DNA of 64,000 nucleotides, taken from positions 1-64,000 of the forward strand of contig CALANS010000128.1 of NCBI GenBank assembly GCA_937926105.1. Direction: 5' to 3'. The stretch is from an uncultured Actinomycetes bacterium (lineage in GTDB: Bacteria; Actinomycetota; Actinomycetes; Mycobacteriales; Nakamurellaceae). Shown here piece after piece: positions 1 to 8,888 of the stretch; position 1 is the stretch's first letter, and each line of letters begins with the position of its first letter. Under the pieces are notes generated by a model, which had not been told where the DNA came from, did no database searches, and worked only from the letters and a program-made list of their open reading frames with translations. The position numbers were made by a program, and so were the translations under genes.

Positions 1-35
1 CTCGAATCAGAGCCCGGCCCCATTAACTCCATAGA

Positions 36-152
36 GTTTCGGCGGTCATAGCGAAGGGGAAACGCCCGGTCCCATCCCGAACCCGGAAGCTAAGCCCTTC
101 AGCGCCGATGGTACTGCGTGGGCCACCGCGTGGGAGAGTAGGACGCCGCCGG
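36..152 (+). rRNA. rrf: 5S ribosomal RNA
   Basis: About 117 nt with the typical actinobacterial 5S layout. It opens with GTTTCGGCGGTCATAGCG and includes the conserved CCCGAACCCGGAAGCTAAG loop. It closes with GGGAGAGTAGGACGCCGCC, which pairs back to the 5' end. It is presumably the last gene of an rRNA operon whose 16S and 23S genes lie left of the window. Ends are approximate by a few bases. Confidence 0.96.
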
Positions 153-161
153 ACACCATTT

Positions 162-213
162 CACCAAGGAGGTCGTACGCTTCTCGTAAGCGTCGGCCTC
201 CTTGGTGTTTTCT
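162..213 (+). terminator. Rho-independent terminator of the rRNA operon
   Basis: A strong hairpin follows the 5S gene. CACCAAGGAGG at 162-172 pairs with CCTCCTTGGTG at 197-207, and ACGCTT/AAGCGT forms the inner stem. The run TTTTCTT follows. The next gene starts only 22 bases downstream, so it probably needs its own promoter or depends on read-through. Confidence 0.9.
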
Positions 214-235
214 TGTCTGGTAACGGGAGCAGCAG

Positions 236-2107
236 ATGACGGGCGAGCAGTCGCCGAGGGACCAGGGTCGGCGCCGGGACGGTGCCGACCGGTCAGGTGA
301 CGGAAACGCACGATCCGGCCGGGCGGACCGGACATTCGACGGCCGCCGTGGCGATGCTGCGGGGGCGCGCCGTGCGACCGACCGATATGGCAATCGTCGC
401 GGGATCGGTGACGGCATGAGCGGCGAGGCACACGGCGACAGCGGGTCTCGGTCCGGTGTCTCCAGACGAGGCGACACCGGCAAGCGTGCCGACGGCGATG
501 GTTCGCGCCGCACTGCTGGCACACGGGACGCTCGTGGCTCGGATGGCAGGCCGGCCGGCAGCCGGCGGCGAACCGACGCCTCGGATGCGCGCGGCGACCG
601 TCGGGTCCAGAACGACGGCTCCGGAGTGGGTGAGGGGCGTGGCCCGGGTAGGCGACGGACCGGGGCAGAGGGTCGGTCGGCCCGGCAGCGACGGGCCAGC
701 GACGACCGATCACCGCGGGATCAACGTTCCGCCGGCGAGCGCACGTGGACCGAGCGGTCAGGAGCCGACCGAGCGGGTCAGCGACGCTCGCGGCGAGATC
801 GGGATGGGGATCAGGTAGCAGGAACACCGACGGGTGGGCGACGCTCACCAGATGACCGTGGCCGGCCACGCCCAGCGCGCGCAACTGATTCGAGCCGCAG
901 AGGCAACGAGAGCGGGCGACGAGACCCACGCACGGGCGGCTCGTCCGATCGGGCCATGGGCGGCGATCTGAGCGACAGCCTGGGCCTAGGCCCGTCGACA
1001 GCGTCCACTGGAGCACCCACGGCCGGCCGCGCGTCCGGCCGCGACCGTGGTTCGAGCAGCAGCTCCGGGCGTCCGGCTCGATTCGATCGGGCTGCCGGCA
1101 ATCCACCATTCCGGGGGCGGGATCGGTCCGATAGGGAACAGGCTCGGGGCACCGGCGACCGGCGATACGGCGGCGACGAGCGGACGGGCGGGTCGCGAGT
1201 CACCCGCCCCGGCAGCGGCACTCGTGGTGAAGGGCGTCGCTTCGAGCGGCAAGACGAGCCGCGGCGGGAGCGCCCGTCGGGCTCGCGGGCCCGTACCGAG
1301 GATGCCGGCGAGCGGTGGCCCGAGATCCCGGAATGGGTGGACCGGCGCGAACTGGGCGGCGAGGTGCTGGCCGACCTGCGCAGCCTGAGTAAGCAGGGCG
1401 CGGAATTCGTCTCCGGGCACCTCGTCGCCGCCGGCACGCTCGCCGACGACGATCCCGAGAGCGCCTGGTTGCATGCGCGTGCCGCCCGGTCCCAGGGCGG
1501 GCGCATTGCTGTGGTGCGCGAGACCGTCGGCCTGGTCGCCTACCGAGCGGGGCACTGGGCGGAGGCGATCGCCGAGTTGCGCGCCGCCCGTCGCATGGCC
1601 GGCGGCCCCGGGCAGCTGGCGGTCATCGCCGACGCCGAACGGGCGCTCGGTCATCCGGACCGGGCGATCGAACTGTCGCGCGCGCCCGAGGCGGCCCAGC
1701 TCGACCCCGCCGCCGCCGCCGAACTGGAGATCGTCATTGCGGGAGCCCGCTCTGACCTCGGACAGCAGGACGCGGCGTTGGTCGCGCTGCGTGCCGCGGT
1801 CCGCTCGACCGACCCGCAGGCCGAGCACGCGTTCCGGCTGTATTACGCCTACGCAGCGTTACTCGAACAGACCGGCAATCGCGCCGAGGCGGCGCACTGG
1901 TTCATTCGCGCCGCTGACGCCGACGTCGACGAGGAATCCGACGCCGCCGAGCATGCCGAGGCCCTGACCGCTGACGCGACCAATGACCATGCCGACATCA
2001 CCGGACCGGTGGAGGCACCGGGCTCGGTCGACGGAGTGCCGGGTTCTGTCGGCCCCGTCGGGGTGCCGGACGCGGATGCCGATCGTGATGTGGAGCCGGA
2101 TAGGTGA
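236..2107 (+). CDS. TPR protein with long Arg/Gly-rich disordered N-terminus
   Basis: 623 aa. Residues 1 to about 360 are low complexity (Arg, Asp, Gly, Ser, Pro) and almost certainly disordered. A folded part begins at WPEIPEWVDRRELGGEVL and continues as helical TPR-like repeats (motifs YRAGHWAEAIAELRAARR, LGHPDRAIEL, LEQTGNRAEAAHWFIRAA), then an acidic tail. ATG 236 has GGGAG just upstream. The gene overlaps the next one by four bases (GTGA). The position before a HAD phosphatase, a small protein and tlyA matches M. tuberculosis Rv1691, a conserved TPR protein of unknown role. The repeats suggest protein-protein contacts. The basic tail next to the rRNA operon might bind RNA or ribosomes, but that is inference only. 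Confidence 0.85.
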   Translation: MTGEQSPRDQGRRRDGADRSGDGNARSGRADRTFDGRRGDAAGARRATDRYGNRRGIGDGMSGEAHGDSGSRSGVSRRGDTGKRADGDGSRRTAGTRDARGSDGRPAGSRRRTDASDARGDRRVQNDGSGVGEGRGPGRRRTGAEGRSARQRRASDDRSPRDQRSAGERTWTERSGADRAGQRRSRRDRDGDQVAGTPTGGRRSPDDRGRPRPARATDSSRRGNESGRRDPRTGGSSDRAMGGDLSDSLGLGPSTASTGAPTAGRASGRDRGSSSSSGRPARFDRAAGNPPFRGRDRSDREQARGTGDRRYGGDERTGGSRVTRPGSGTRGEGRRFERQDEPRRERPSGSRARTEDAGERWPEIPEWVDRRELGGEVLADLRSLSKQGAEFVSGHLVAAGTLADDDPESAWLHARAARSQGGRIAVVRETVGLVAYRAGHWAEAIAELRAARRMAGGPGQLAVIADAERALGHPDRAIELSRAPEAAQLDPAAAAELEIVIAGARSDLGQQDAALVALRAAVRSTDPQAEHAFRLYYAYAALLEQTGNRAEAAHWFIRAADADVDEESDAAEHAEALTADATNDHADITGPVEAPGSVDGVPGSVGPVGVPDADADRDVEPDR

Positions 2108-3198
2108 GCGCCTCGCCGCTCGTGGACCGGCACGATGCTCTGCTGGTCGACCTGGACGGCACGGTCGTGCTTGCCGGGCAGCCCATCGACCACGCAGCGT
2201 CGGTACTGGAGGGTGTTCGTGCGCGCGGAACCCGAGTCCTCATCGTCACCAATAACGCCTCCCGAACTCCTGCCGCGGTCGCGGAACGCCTCACCCGCCT
2301 GGGCATTCCGTTCTTGCCCGAAGACGTGGTCAGCTCGCCGCTCGCCGCGGCCCACCTGCTGTCGACTGCGCATCGCCCGGGGGACCGAGTGCTCGTGGTC
2401 GGCACGGAGGCGCTGGCCGACGCCATCGCCGGTGCCGGGTTGATGCCGGTGCGATCGGTGGACCAGCATCCGGTGGCCGTCGTCCAGGGCCACAACCCCG
2501 ACACCGGGTGGCGGCAACTGTCGGAGGCATGCCTGGCGATCCGCGCCGGCGCGGATTGGGTGGCCACCAACACGGACAGCACACTGCCGACCGACCGAGG
2601 GCTGCTGCCCGGGAACGGTGCCATGGTGCAGGCACTCGTCACCGCCACCGGGCGGCAGCCGAGGGTGGCCGGCAAGCCGGCCCGGCCACTGCTGGATGCC
2701 GCCGCCGAACGCGCCGGGGCGCGCAGCCCGCTGGTGGTCGGAGACCGGCTGGACACCGACATCGCTGCTGCCGTCGCCGCCGGGATGCCCAGCCTGATGG
2801 TGCTCACCGGAGTCAGCAGCGCGGCGGACCTGCTCGCTGCGCCAGCCGACCGACGACCCACGCTGCTCGCCGCCGACCTGCGCGGCCTGCTCGATCCGGG
2901 CGCGGTGGTCAAACTGGATAGCTCCGGGCGTTCCCCCGCCGCCACCCCGGGATCGGGCGCTCCGGCGGGGGCAGCCGCATGGCGGATTGACGAGTCCGCT
3001 ACCCACCTGGTGCTTGCTGCCCCGCCCGGCCGGGCAGACCCGCACGGCGGGGGGTCCAGTGACTCGGCTGCGACGGCGACCGATGCTCTCGGGGTGATGG
3101 CCGCACTGGCACCGGTCGCCTGGCGGACCGGGGTTACCGAGGTTTGCGCGTCAGACGAGCGGACTGCGCGCGCACTGGCGGACCTCGGACTGGCCTGA
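2104..3198 (+). CDS. HAD-superfamily (NagD-like) phosphatase
   Basis: 364 aa. Cytosolic HAD hydrolase of the NagD/p-nitrophenyl phosphatase type. The catalytic motif DLDGT (Asp16 nucleophile, Asp18 acid/base) is near the N-terminus. TNNASRTP is motif II, the conserved Lys lies in AGKPARPLLDAA, and GDRLDTDIAAA at about residue 214 is the metal-binding motif. The last ~100 residues form a Gly/Ala-rich extension ending in a small conserved helical segment. Starts with GTG overlapping the upstream stop. Position corresponds to Rv1692 of M. tuberculosis, reported as a glycerol-3-phosphate phosphatase acting in lipid recycling. That substrate is plausible here but not shown by the sequence. Confidence 0.88.
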   Translation: MSASPLVDRHDALLVDLDGTVVLAGQPIDHAASVLEGVRARGTRVLIVTNNASRTPAAVAERLTRLGIPFLPEDVVSSPLAAAHLLSTAHRPGDRVLVVGTEALADAIAGAGLMPVRSVDQHPVAVVQGHNPDTGWRQLSEACLAIRAGADWVATNTDSTLPTDRGLLPGNGAMVQALVTATGRQPRVAGKPARPLLDAAAERAGARSPLVVGDRLDTDIAAAVAAGMPSLMVLTGVSSAADLLAAPADRRPTLLAADLRGLLDPGAVVKLDSSGRSPAATPGSGAPAGAAAWRIDESATHLVLAAPPGRADPHGGGSSDSAATATDALGVMAALAPVAWRTGVTEVCASDERTARALADLGLA

Positions 3199-3445
3199 CG
3201 ACGCTCCGCGGCCGGCATCGTGGTGCGACCGGATCGCGAGCGTACCGACCGAACCCCTCATCGGCTGGACCCGTCACCCGATGACCCGTGGGCGCACCGT
3301 CGTGCGGGCCAGCTCGACTACGGTGGACCTGCGGACCTCGCCGAGTTGGCGCCCTGCGGACGCGCTGCCAGTGGGTGGTTGGTCTCGACGGCGTCCGGAA
3401 CGAACCTGGCGACGGCATAGTGCCATCCGACACCGGAGGAGCAGC

Positions 3446-3634
3446 ATGACATCCACTCCCGCTGACCATCCCGGTCAGCCCGACCCGCTGCAGCCGGTAC
3501 TGGCCGATCTGGCCAAGCTGGAGCAGGTGGACCCGGCCGACCAGGTGCCGATCTACGAACGAATGCATTCCGCACTGGCCGAGGCGCTGACCGGTACGGT
3601 CGACCAGTCAGCGTCCGGTGCCGGAGGACGGTGA
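3446..3634 (+). CDS. Small conserved hypothetical protein (Rv1693-like)
   Basis: 62 aa, starting at ATG 3446 with GGAGGA six bases upstream. The sequence has one amphipathic helical core (LQPVLADLAKLEQVDP) followed by VPIYERMHSALAEALTG. It ends one base before the tlyA start, so the two are very likely co-translated. A small protein of this type sits between the HAD phosphatase and tlyA in mycobacteria as well. Function unknown. The helical core suggests a small adaptor or dimer, but nothing catalytic is visible. Confidence 0.75.
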   Translation: MTSTPADHPGQPDPLQPVLADLAKLEQVDPADQVPIYERMHSALAEALTGTVDQSASGAGGR

Positions 3635-3635
3635 C

Positions 3636-4448
3636 GTGCACCGACCACGGCTGGACGCCGAACTCGTCCGTCGGGGGTTGGCACGTTCCCGACACCATGC
3701 GGCCCGACTGATCGCCGAGTCTCGCGTGACGGTGGCGGGTCGGGTCGCCACGAAGGCCGCCACCGCGGTGGATGGCAACACCTCGGTGCTGGTGGCCGAG
3801 GGTGACGAGGACGACTGGGCCTCCCGGGGCGCGCACAAGCTGATCGGCGCCCTGGACGTGACCGGCGTGCTCGTAGCCGGTCGACGGGCACTGGATGCGG
3901 GCGCCTCGACCGGCGGGTTCACCGATGTGCTGCTGCGCCGCGGCGCGGCCTCGGTGCTGGCCGTCGATGTGGGCGACGGCCAGTTGCTGCCTCGGCTGCG
4001 CCACGACGAGCGGGTCCGAGTGCTCGACAACACCAATGTGCGAGAACTCGCTGTCCGGCGCGTCGTCGACCGCCTGGGTGGCCCGGCGGAGGTGATCGTC
4101 GCGGATCTGTCGTTCATCTCGCTGACGCTGGTACTGCCTGCGCTGGCCGCGTGCGCGGATTCCGGCGCCGATCTGCTGCCTATGGTCAAGCCGCAGTTCG
4201 AGGTCGGCAGGGGGCGGGTCGGGACTGGCGGAGTCGTCCGGGACCCGGCGCTGCGTGCTCAGGCGGTGACGCAGGTCGCCGAACGAGCCGCTGCCCTGGG
4301 ATGGGGCACCGTCGCGGTAGCCCCGTCACCGCTGCCGGGCCCCAGCGGCAACGTGGAGTACTTCTTGCACCTGCGCGCCGACTCTCGGCGCGAGCCGCTG
4401 GACCTGCGTGACCGCGTGCGCCGCGCCGTCGAAGAGGGGCCGCAGTGA
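3636..4448 (+). CDS. tlyA: TlyA-family rRNA 2'-O-methyltransferase
   Basis: 270 aa from GTG 3636, which has GGAGGA eight bases upstream; an in-frame GTG at 3618 is an alternative. Residues 1-60 form an S4 RNA-binding domain (LDAELVRRGLARSRHHAARL). An FtsJ/RrmJ-like methyltransferase domain follows, with the SAM-binding loop LDAGASTGGFTDVLL, then VADLSFISLTL and KPQFEVG. In mycobacteria TlyA methylates C1409 of 16S and C1920 of 23S rRNA and so makes ribosomes sensitive to capreomycin. Length and gene order (before nadK and recN) fit. It overlaps nadK by four bases. Confidence 0.94.
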   Translation: MHRPRLDAELVRRGLARSRHHAARLIAESRVTVAGRVATKAATAVDGNTSVLVAEGDEDDWASRGAHKLIGALDVTGVLVAGRRALDAGASTGGFTDVLLRRGAASVLAVDVGDGQLLPRLRHDERVRVLDNTNVRELAVRRVVDRLGGPAEVIVADLSFISLTLVLPALAACADSGADLLPMVKPQFEVGRGRVGTGGVVRDPALRAQAVTQVAERAAALGWGTVAVAPSPLPGPSGNVEYFLHLRADSRREPLDLRDRVRRAVEEGPQ

Positions 4449-5410
4449 AGACCCCCGCCGAGTCGAATGCCCCGGGACGTGCTATGGCGCGCTCAGCGGC
4501 ATTCGACTCTGGTCCCGGTGAGCGCACCGTGCTGCTGGTTGCGCACACCGGCCGCGCCGACATCGGGCGGGTCACTGCGCACGTGCGCCGGCGGCTGGCC
4601 GATGCCGGGATCGCGCTGGTCGCACTGGATCCCGAGGCCGCCGAACTGGGCATGCCGCGGGTCGGGGACGTTGTCGCGGACCTGCCCGGCGGCCCCGGGC
4701 AACCGGTCGAGCTGGTGCTGACCCTCGGTGGCGACGGCACCCTGCTGCGTGGCGCCGAAGAGGCCCGGGCCAGCAATACCCCGGTGCTGGGCATCAACCT
4801 GGGCAGGGTTGGCTTCCTCACCGAGACCGACGCCGACCACCTGGATATCGCGTTGGACGCGGTAATCGCCGGCGACTACCGGGTCAGCGACCGGATGACC
4901 GTCGAGGTGGTCGTCGAGCACGACGGCACCGAGATCGCATCGGGCTGGGCGCTCAACGAGGTCAGCGTGGAAAAGGCCACCCGGGAGCGGATTCTGGACG
5001 TGATCGTGGAGGTCGACGGCCGTGGCGTGTCGGCCTTCGGCTGTGACGGTGTCCTGTGCGCCACCCCGACCGGGTCCACCGCGTATGCGTTCTCGGCCGG
5101 CGGACCGATCGTCTGGCCCGGGGTGCAGGCGTTGCTGGTGGTGCCCTCCAATGCGCACGCGCTGTTCGCTCGGCCGCTGGTGGTGGGCGCCGACTCCACG
5201 GTCAGCGTGCACCTGGATCCTGCGGGGCACGAGGCGGTCCTGGCCTGCGACGGGCGCCGCAGCGTGGAGATTCCGCCGGGCAGCCTGGTGCGCATGCGGG
5301 CGGGCGATCAGCCGGTGCGGCTGGCCAGGTTGTCGGCGGCGCCGTTCACCGACCGGCTGGTGCGCAAATTCTCCCTACCGGTACACGGCTGGCGCGACCA
5401 GCGGCACTGA
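4445..5410 (+). CDS. nadK: NAD kinase with a palindromic repeat inside its 5' coding region
   Basis: 321 aa. Phosphorylates NAD to NADP in the cytosol. Signature motifs are LGGDGTLLRGAEEA, NLGRVGFLTE, WALNEVSVEK and TPTGSTAYAFSAGGPIVWP, all intact. GTG 4445 overlaps the tlyA stop. Homologues usually have about ten residues before the first strand (VLLVAHTGR); here there are 28. The extra residues come from a 50-bp palindrome at 4460-4509 that is read in frame and also occurs, with changes, at 63134-63182. The catalytic core is unaffected, so the enzyme should be active. Confidence 0.95.
   Translation: MKTPAESNAPGRAMARSAAFDSGPGERTVLLVAHTGRADIGRVTAHVRRRLADAGIALVALDPEAAELGMPRVGDVVADLPGGPGQPVELVLTLGGDGTLLRGAEEARASNTPVLGINLGRVGFLTETDADHLDIALDAVIAGDYRVSDRMTVEVVVEHDGTEIASGWALNEVSVEKATRERILDVIVEVDGRGVSAFGCDGVLCATPTGSTAYAFSAGGPIVWPGVQALLVVPSNAHALFARPLVVGADSTVSVHLDPAGHEAVLACDGRRSVEIPPGSLVRMRAGDQPVRLARLSAAPFTDRLVRKFSLPVHGWRDQRH
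4460..4509 (+). repeat. Dispersed palindromic repeat, copy A (inside nadK)
   Basis: Perfect 11-bp inverted arms GAGTCGAATGC and GCATTCGACTC around a 28-bp centre. The copy at 63134-63182 has the same total layout and matches at roughly 38 of 50 positions by eye. Here it lies within codons of nadK and keeps the frame. Confidence 0.8.
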
Positions 5411-5617
5411 GCGGCACGGACTACCCGGCTCGAGCCGAACCGCGGCTGCGTGTGCCCGGTCGCGGTCGCCCCATTGCATCGACGCCCGGCACGGTAGAAC
5501 GGATCGTCCGACCGACCGCCGAGATGTCCACACCGGCCCGGTCGTCGAAAGATCTGCGGGGTGGATGATCGCCGGCCCGCCGGCGATTCCGGGGCCGATC
5601 GCGATACCGTGACGTCC

Positions 5618-7534
5618 GTGCTGGCTGAGTTGCGCATCTCGGGCCTGGGCGTCATCGACGATGCTGTCATCGAGCCCGCTGCCCAGTTCACCGCTGTCAC
5701 GGGCGAGACCGGCGCGGGCAAGACGATGATCGTCACCGCCCTGGGACTGGTGTGCGGCGGTCGCGGGGACTCCGATCGGGTGCGCTCCGGAGCCAAACGT
5801 GCCGTGGTGGAGGCACGTTTCGGCGGAACCGCCGGCATCGAGACGTTCCTGACGGACTTCGCGCAGTCGGTGGGCGGTGACACCGACGACGACGGATCGT
5901 TGGTCGCGGTGCGGTCGATCTCGGTGGACGGGCGGTCGCGGGCACACGTGGGTGGCCGGGCGGCCCCGGTGTCGGCGTTGGCGGAGCTGACCGAGCCGCT
6001 GGTGGCGGTGCACGGCCAGTCCGAGGCCATGACCCTGCTGCGGCCGGCCAGCCAGCGCGCGGTGCTGGATCGGTACGCCGACCTGCGAGCTCAGCTGGAT
6101 GCATACCGAGAGCTGCGCAGGCAGTGGCTCGCGGTGCTGGCCGAGATCGACGACCGGACCGGCCGCGCCCGGGAGCTTGCCCAGCGTGAGCAGCTGCTCC
6201 GGCTCGGCCTGACCGAGATCGAGCATGTCGACCCGAAGCCCGGCGAGGATCTCGCGTTGGCCGCCGAGGTTCGCCGGCTGGAGGATGCGGACGCGCTGCG
6301 CACCGTCGCGCAGGGGGCGCTGGCCGCGCTGGTCGGCGGTGATGATGCCGTCGGTGCTGGTGACGAGCCGTCCGCCGCGGGGTTGGTGCAGGCGGCGGCC
6401 CGGCTACTGGAGTCCGCCTCCGACCCGCAGTTGCAGGCTCGGCTGGACGACCTGCGGGGAGCCGGTGTGGTGCTGGCCGACATCGCGGCCGATCTGGCCG
6501 GCTACCTGGGCGCCCTGGACGCCGACCCCGAGCGACTGGCCGGGCTGCTCGAGCGGCAAGCTCAGCTCCGCGGGTTGGTCCGTCGCTACGGCGAGGACGT
6601 CGATGCCGTGCTTGCCTGGGCCGAGCAGGCCGCCACCGAGCTCGCCGGCCTGGACAGCTCGGATGAGGCGCTGGCAGCGTTGCGTGCCCGGGCCGACGAG
6701 ATTGCCGGGCGGGTGGTCGACGCGGCCGCCGACCTGACCGCTCGGCGCACCACCGCCGCCGGCCGGCTCGGCCGATCCGCCACCGATGAGCTGGCGCACC
6801 TCGCGATGGGCAAGGCCACGCTGCGGGTCGCGGTGACGCCGCAGGCCGCTGCGGAGGGAAGTCGCGAGGCGGTGACGGTGCGGGGGCGGCTGCTGGCGGC
6901 CGGTCCGGACGGGGTCGACCATGTCGAGATCCTGCTGACGGCGCATCCCGGGGCGCCGGAGCTGCCGGTGGCGCGCGGGGCCTCTGGCGGCGAGCTGTCT
7001 CGGGTGATGCTGGCGCTGGAGGTGGTGCTGGCCGGCGCCGACCCGGTCGGCACCCTGGTGTTCGACGAGGTGGATGCCGGAGTGGGCGGCCGGGCAGCGA
7101 CCGAGATCGGCCGCCGGCTGGCGCTGCTGGCGCGCACTCATCAGGTCATCGTGGTGACGCACCTGGCGCAGGTGGCGGCCTTCGCCGATCGGCACTTCGT
7201 GGTGGACGCCGATGCCGACGGCACCGTCGGGGCGTCCGCGGTGCGGGCGGTCGACGGCGAGGATCGGATGGTGGAGCTTGCTCGGATGCTCGGTGGCACC
7301 GACGGACAGGTGGCCCGGGCGCACGCCGCCGACCTGCTGGCCGCCGCGGTGAGCCCGGTGCCGGCACCTCGTCCCCGACCTCGGGCCCGGTCGAGCTCTC
7401 GGGGTCAGTCCCAGGCGCCGGCGAAGCAGTCCGAGCGGCCTGAGGCCAAGTCCCGGGCCCAGCAGGCCGAACGATCCGAGGCCAAGCCCCGGGCCCAGCA
7501 GTCCCGGCCCAGCCGGCGTCGCGCCTCCGGGTGA
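5618..7534 (+). CDS. recN: DNA repair ATPase RecN
   Basis: 638 aa from GTG 5618 (VLAELRISGLGV), which matches the usual family start; GTG 5609 and 5561 are in-frame alternatives. SMC-like protein acting in double-strand break repair. The Walker A GETGAGKT is near the N-terminus. A central Ala/Leu/Glu-rich coiled-coil region follows, then the ABC signature ASGGELSR and the Walker B LVFDEVDAGVGG near the C-terminus. After the conserved end (about residue 575) there is a basic tail made of near-repeated 12-residue units containing EAKSRAQQ and EAKPRAQQ (7420-7510). The tail is unusual and may have grown by tandem duplication. About 200 bp of non-coding DNA separates it from nadK. I saw no LexA box there. 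Confidence 0.95.
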   Translation: MLAELRISGLGVIDDAVIEPAAQFTAVTGETGAGKTMIVTALGLVCGGRGDSDRVRSGAKRAVVEARFGGTAGIETFLTDFAQSVGGDTDDDGSLVAVRSISVDGRSRAHVGGRAAPVSALAELTEPLVAVHGQSEAMTLLRPASQRAVLDRYADLRAQLDAYRELRRQWLAVLAEIDDRTGRARELAQREQLLRLGLTEIEHVDPKPGEDLALAAEVRRLEDADALRTVAQGALAALVGGDDAVGAGDEPSAAGLVQAAARLLESASDPQLQARLDDLRGAGVVLADIAADLAGYLGALDADPERLAGLLERQAQLRGLVRRYGEDVDAVLAWAEQAATELAGLDSSDEALAALRARADEIAGRVVDAAADLTARRTTAAGRLGRSATDELAHLAMGKATLRVAVTPQAAAEGSREAVTVRGRLLAAGPDGVDHVEILLTAHPGAPELPVARGASGGELSRVMLALEVVLAGADPVGTLVFDEVDAGVGGRAATEIGRRLALLARTHQVIVVTHLAQVAAFADRHFVVDADADGTVGASAVRAVDGEDRMVELARMLGGTDGQVARAHAADLLAAAVSPVPAPRPRPRARSSSRGQSQAPAKQSERPEAKSRAQQAERSEAKPRAQQSRPSRRRASG

Positions 7535-7718
7535 ATCGTCACCGCTGACCCGACCGGCACGGATCCGCGTGTCCAATGGCGATCCGCGGGCACGATCGAG
7601 CACGCAAACCGGCAATCCGGCACGCAGATCGGGCGAGCAGGCGACGGCGCGTGCCCGTTCGTGACGCGCCGTGCTCGCCTCCCCGACATCCGGCCCGCGA
7701 CCTGGGACTATCGGATCC

Positions 7719-8888
7719 ATGAAACTCTTGTCACGCCAGTCCCACGCGTTGCCTGGAGTCACAGGCGTCGCGCGGATCTCCCGCAGCACCGAGGCGCTGC
7801 TGGGTCGGGTCGGACACGGGGACATCGTCATCCTCGATCAGGTGGACATCGACCGGGCCACGGCCGATGCGCTGGTCGGTGCCGGAGTCACGGCGGTGGT
7901 CAACGCCTCGCCGTCGGTGTCCGGCCGCTATCCGAACCTGGGCCCGGAGATCCTGCTGGCCGCGGACATCACTCTCATCGACAGCGTCGGCGACGAGGTG
8001 TTCGGCCGGGTCAAGGACGGCGCTCGGGTTCGGATCAACGACGGCGTGCTGTTCGCCGGCGAGCAGGAGATCGCGCAGGGCACCGAGCAGACTCCCGAAT
8101 CGATCGCCGACCTGCTGATCGAGGCCAAGGCCGGCATGGCCGCACAGCTCGAGGCGTTCGCCGCCAATGCCATCGAGTACATGAAGCGCGAGCGCACCCT
8201 GCTGCTGGACGGCGTGGGCATCCCGGACATCACCGTCAAGCTGGCAGGCCGACACGTGCTGGTGGTCGCCGCCTCGCCGGACACGCCAGGCGAGCTCAAG
8301 CGACTGCGCAAGTACATCTCCGACTACAACCCGGTGCTGGTCGGCGTCGACGCCGGTGCGGACGCGATCGTCACCGCCGGGTACAAGCCGAAACTGATCG
8401 TCGGCAACCCCGACCGGATCGGCACGAAGGCACTGCGCAGTGGCGCAGAGGTGGTGATCCCCGCCGACATCGATGGGCACGCCCCGGGTCTGGAACGGCT
8501 GCAGGATCTCGGGTTGGGCGCGGTCACTTTCCCGGCCACCGGCACCAGCGAGGACCTCACCCTGCTGCTGGCCGACGAGCGCGAGGCGATTCTGATCGTC
8601 ACGGTCGGCATGCACACCACGCTCACCGAACTGCTCGATCGCAGCAGAGGCTCGGCCGCCTCCACCTTCCTGATCCGTATGCGGGTGGCCAACAAGATCG
8701 TCGAGGCGCCCGCCGTGGCCCGGCTGTACAAGGCGCGCATCGCCTGGTGGGTGGTGATGCTGCTGGTGCTGGCGGCGGCGGCGGCCATCGTTGCCGCGCT
8801 GCTGGTCTCGGATGTGTCCGGCACCTACGGCGACCTGATCGCGGGCTGGTGGAATGACGCCGTGAACTGGGTGAGGGGACTGTTCTAG
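7719..8888 (+). CDS. steA: SteA-like cytokinetic ring protein
   Basis: 389 aa from ATG 7719. It contains a thiamine-pyrophosphokinase-like fold region (VVAASPDTPGEL, VGVDAGADAIVTAGYKPKLIVGNPDRIG) in the middle. One transmembrane helix lies near the C-terminus (WWVVMLLVLAAAAAIVAALL), followed by a short tail. In Corynebacterium, SteA with SteB has been linked to cell separation. The order recN, steA, steB/mctB, pyrG is the same as Rv1696-Rv1699. The next start codon follows its stop directly. Role by homology and context; the sequence itself shows only the fold and the membrane anchor. Confidence 0.88.
   Translation: MKLLSRQSHALPGVTGVARISRSTEALLGRVGHGDIVILDQVDIDRATADALVGAGVTAVVNASPSVSGRYPNLGPEILLAADITLIDSVGDEVFGRVKDGARVRINDGVLFAGEQEIAQGTEQTPESIADLLIEAKAGMAAQLEAFAANAIEYMKRERTLLLDGVGIPDITVKLAGRHVLVVAASPDTPGELKRLRKYISDYNPVLVGVDAGADAIVTAGYKPKLIVGNPDRIGTKALRSGAEVVIPADIDGHAPGLERLQDLGLGAVTFPATGTSEDLTLLLADEREAILIVTVGMHTTLTELLDRSRGSAASTFLIRMRVANKIVEAPAVARLYKARIAWWVVMLLVLAAAAAIVAALLVSDVSGTYGDLIAGWWNDAVNWVRGLF

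Noticed and set aside
99..1109. Reverse-strand gene opposite the TPR protein and 5S rRNA
   Set aside because: It runs across the rRNA gene and terminator, and its Arg/Pro/His-rich translation is typical of antisense frames in GC-rich DNA.
7719..8888. Thiamine pyrophosphokinase
   Set aside because: The central fold resembles that family, but the C-terminal membrane helix, the length and the recN-steB context identify SteA.
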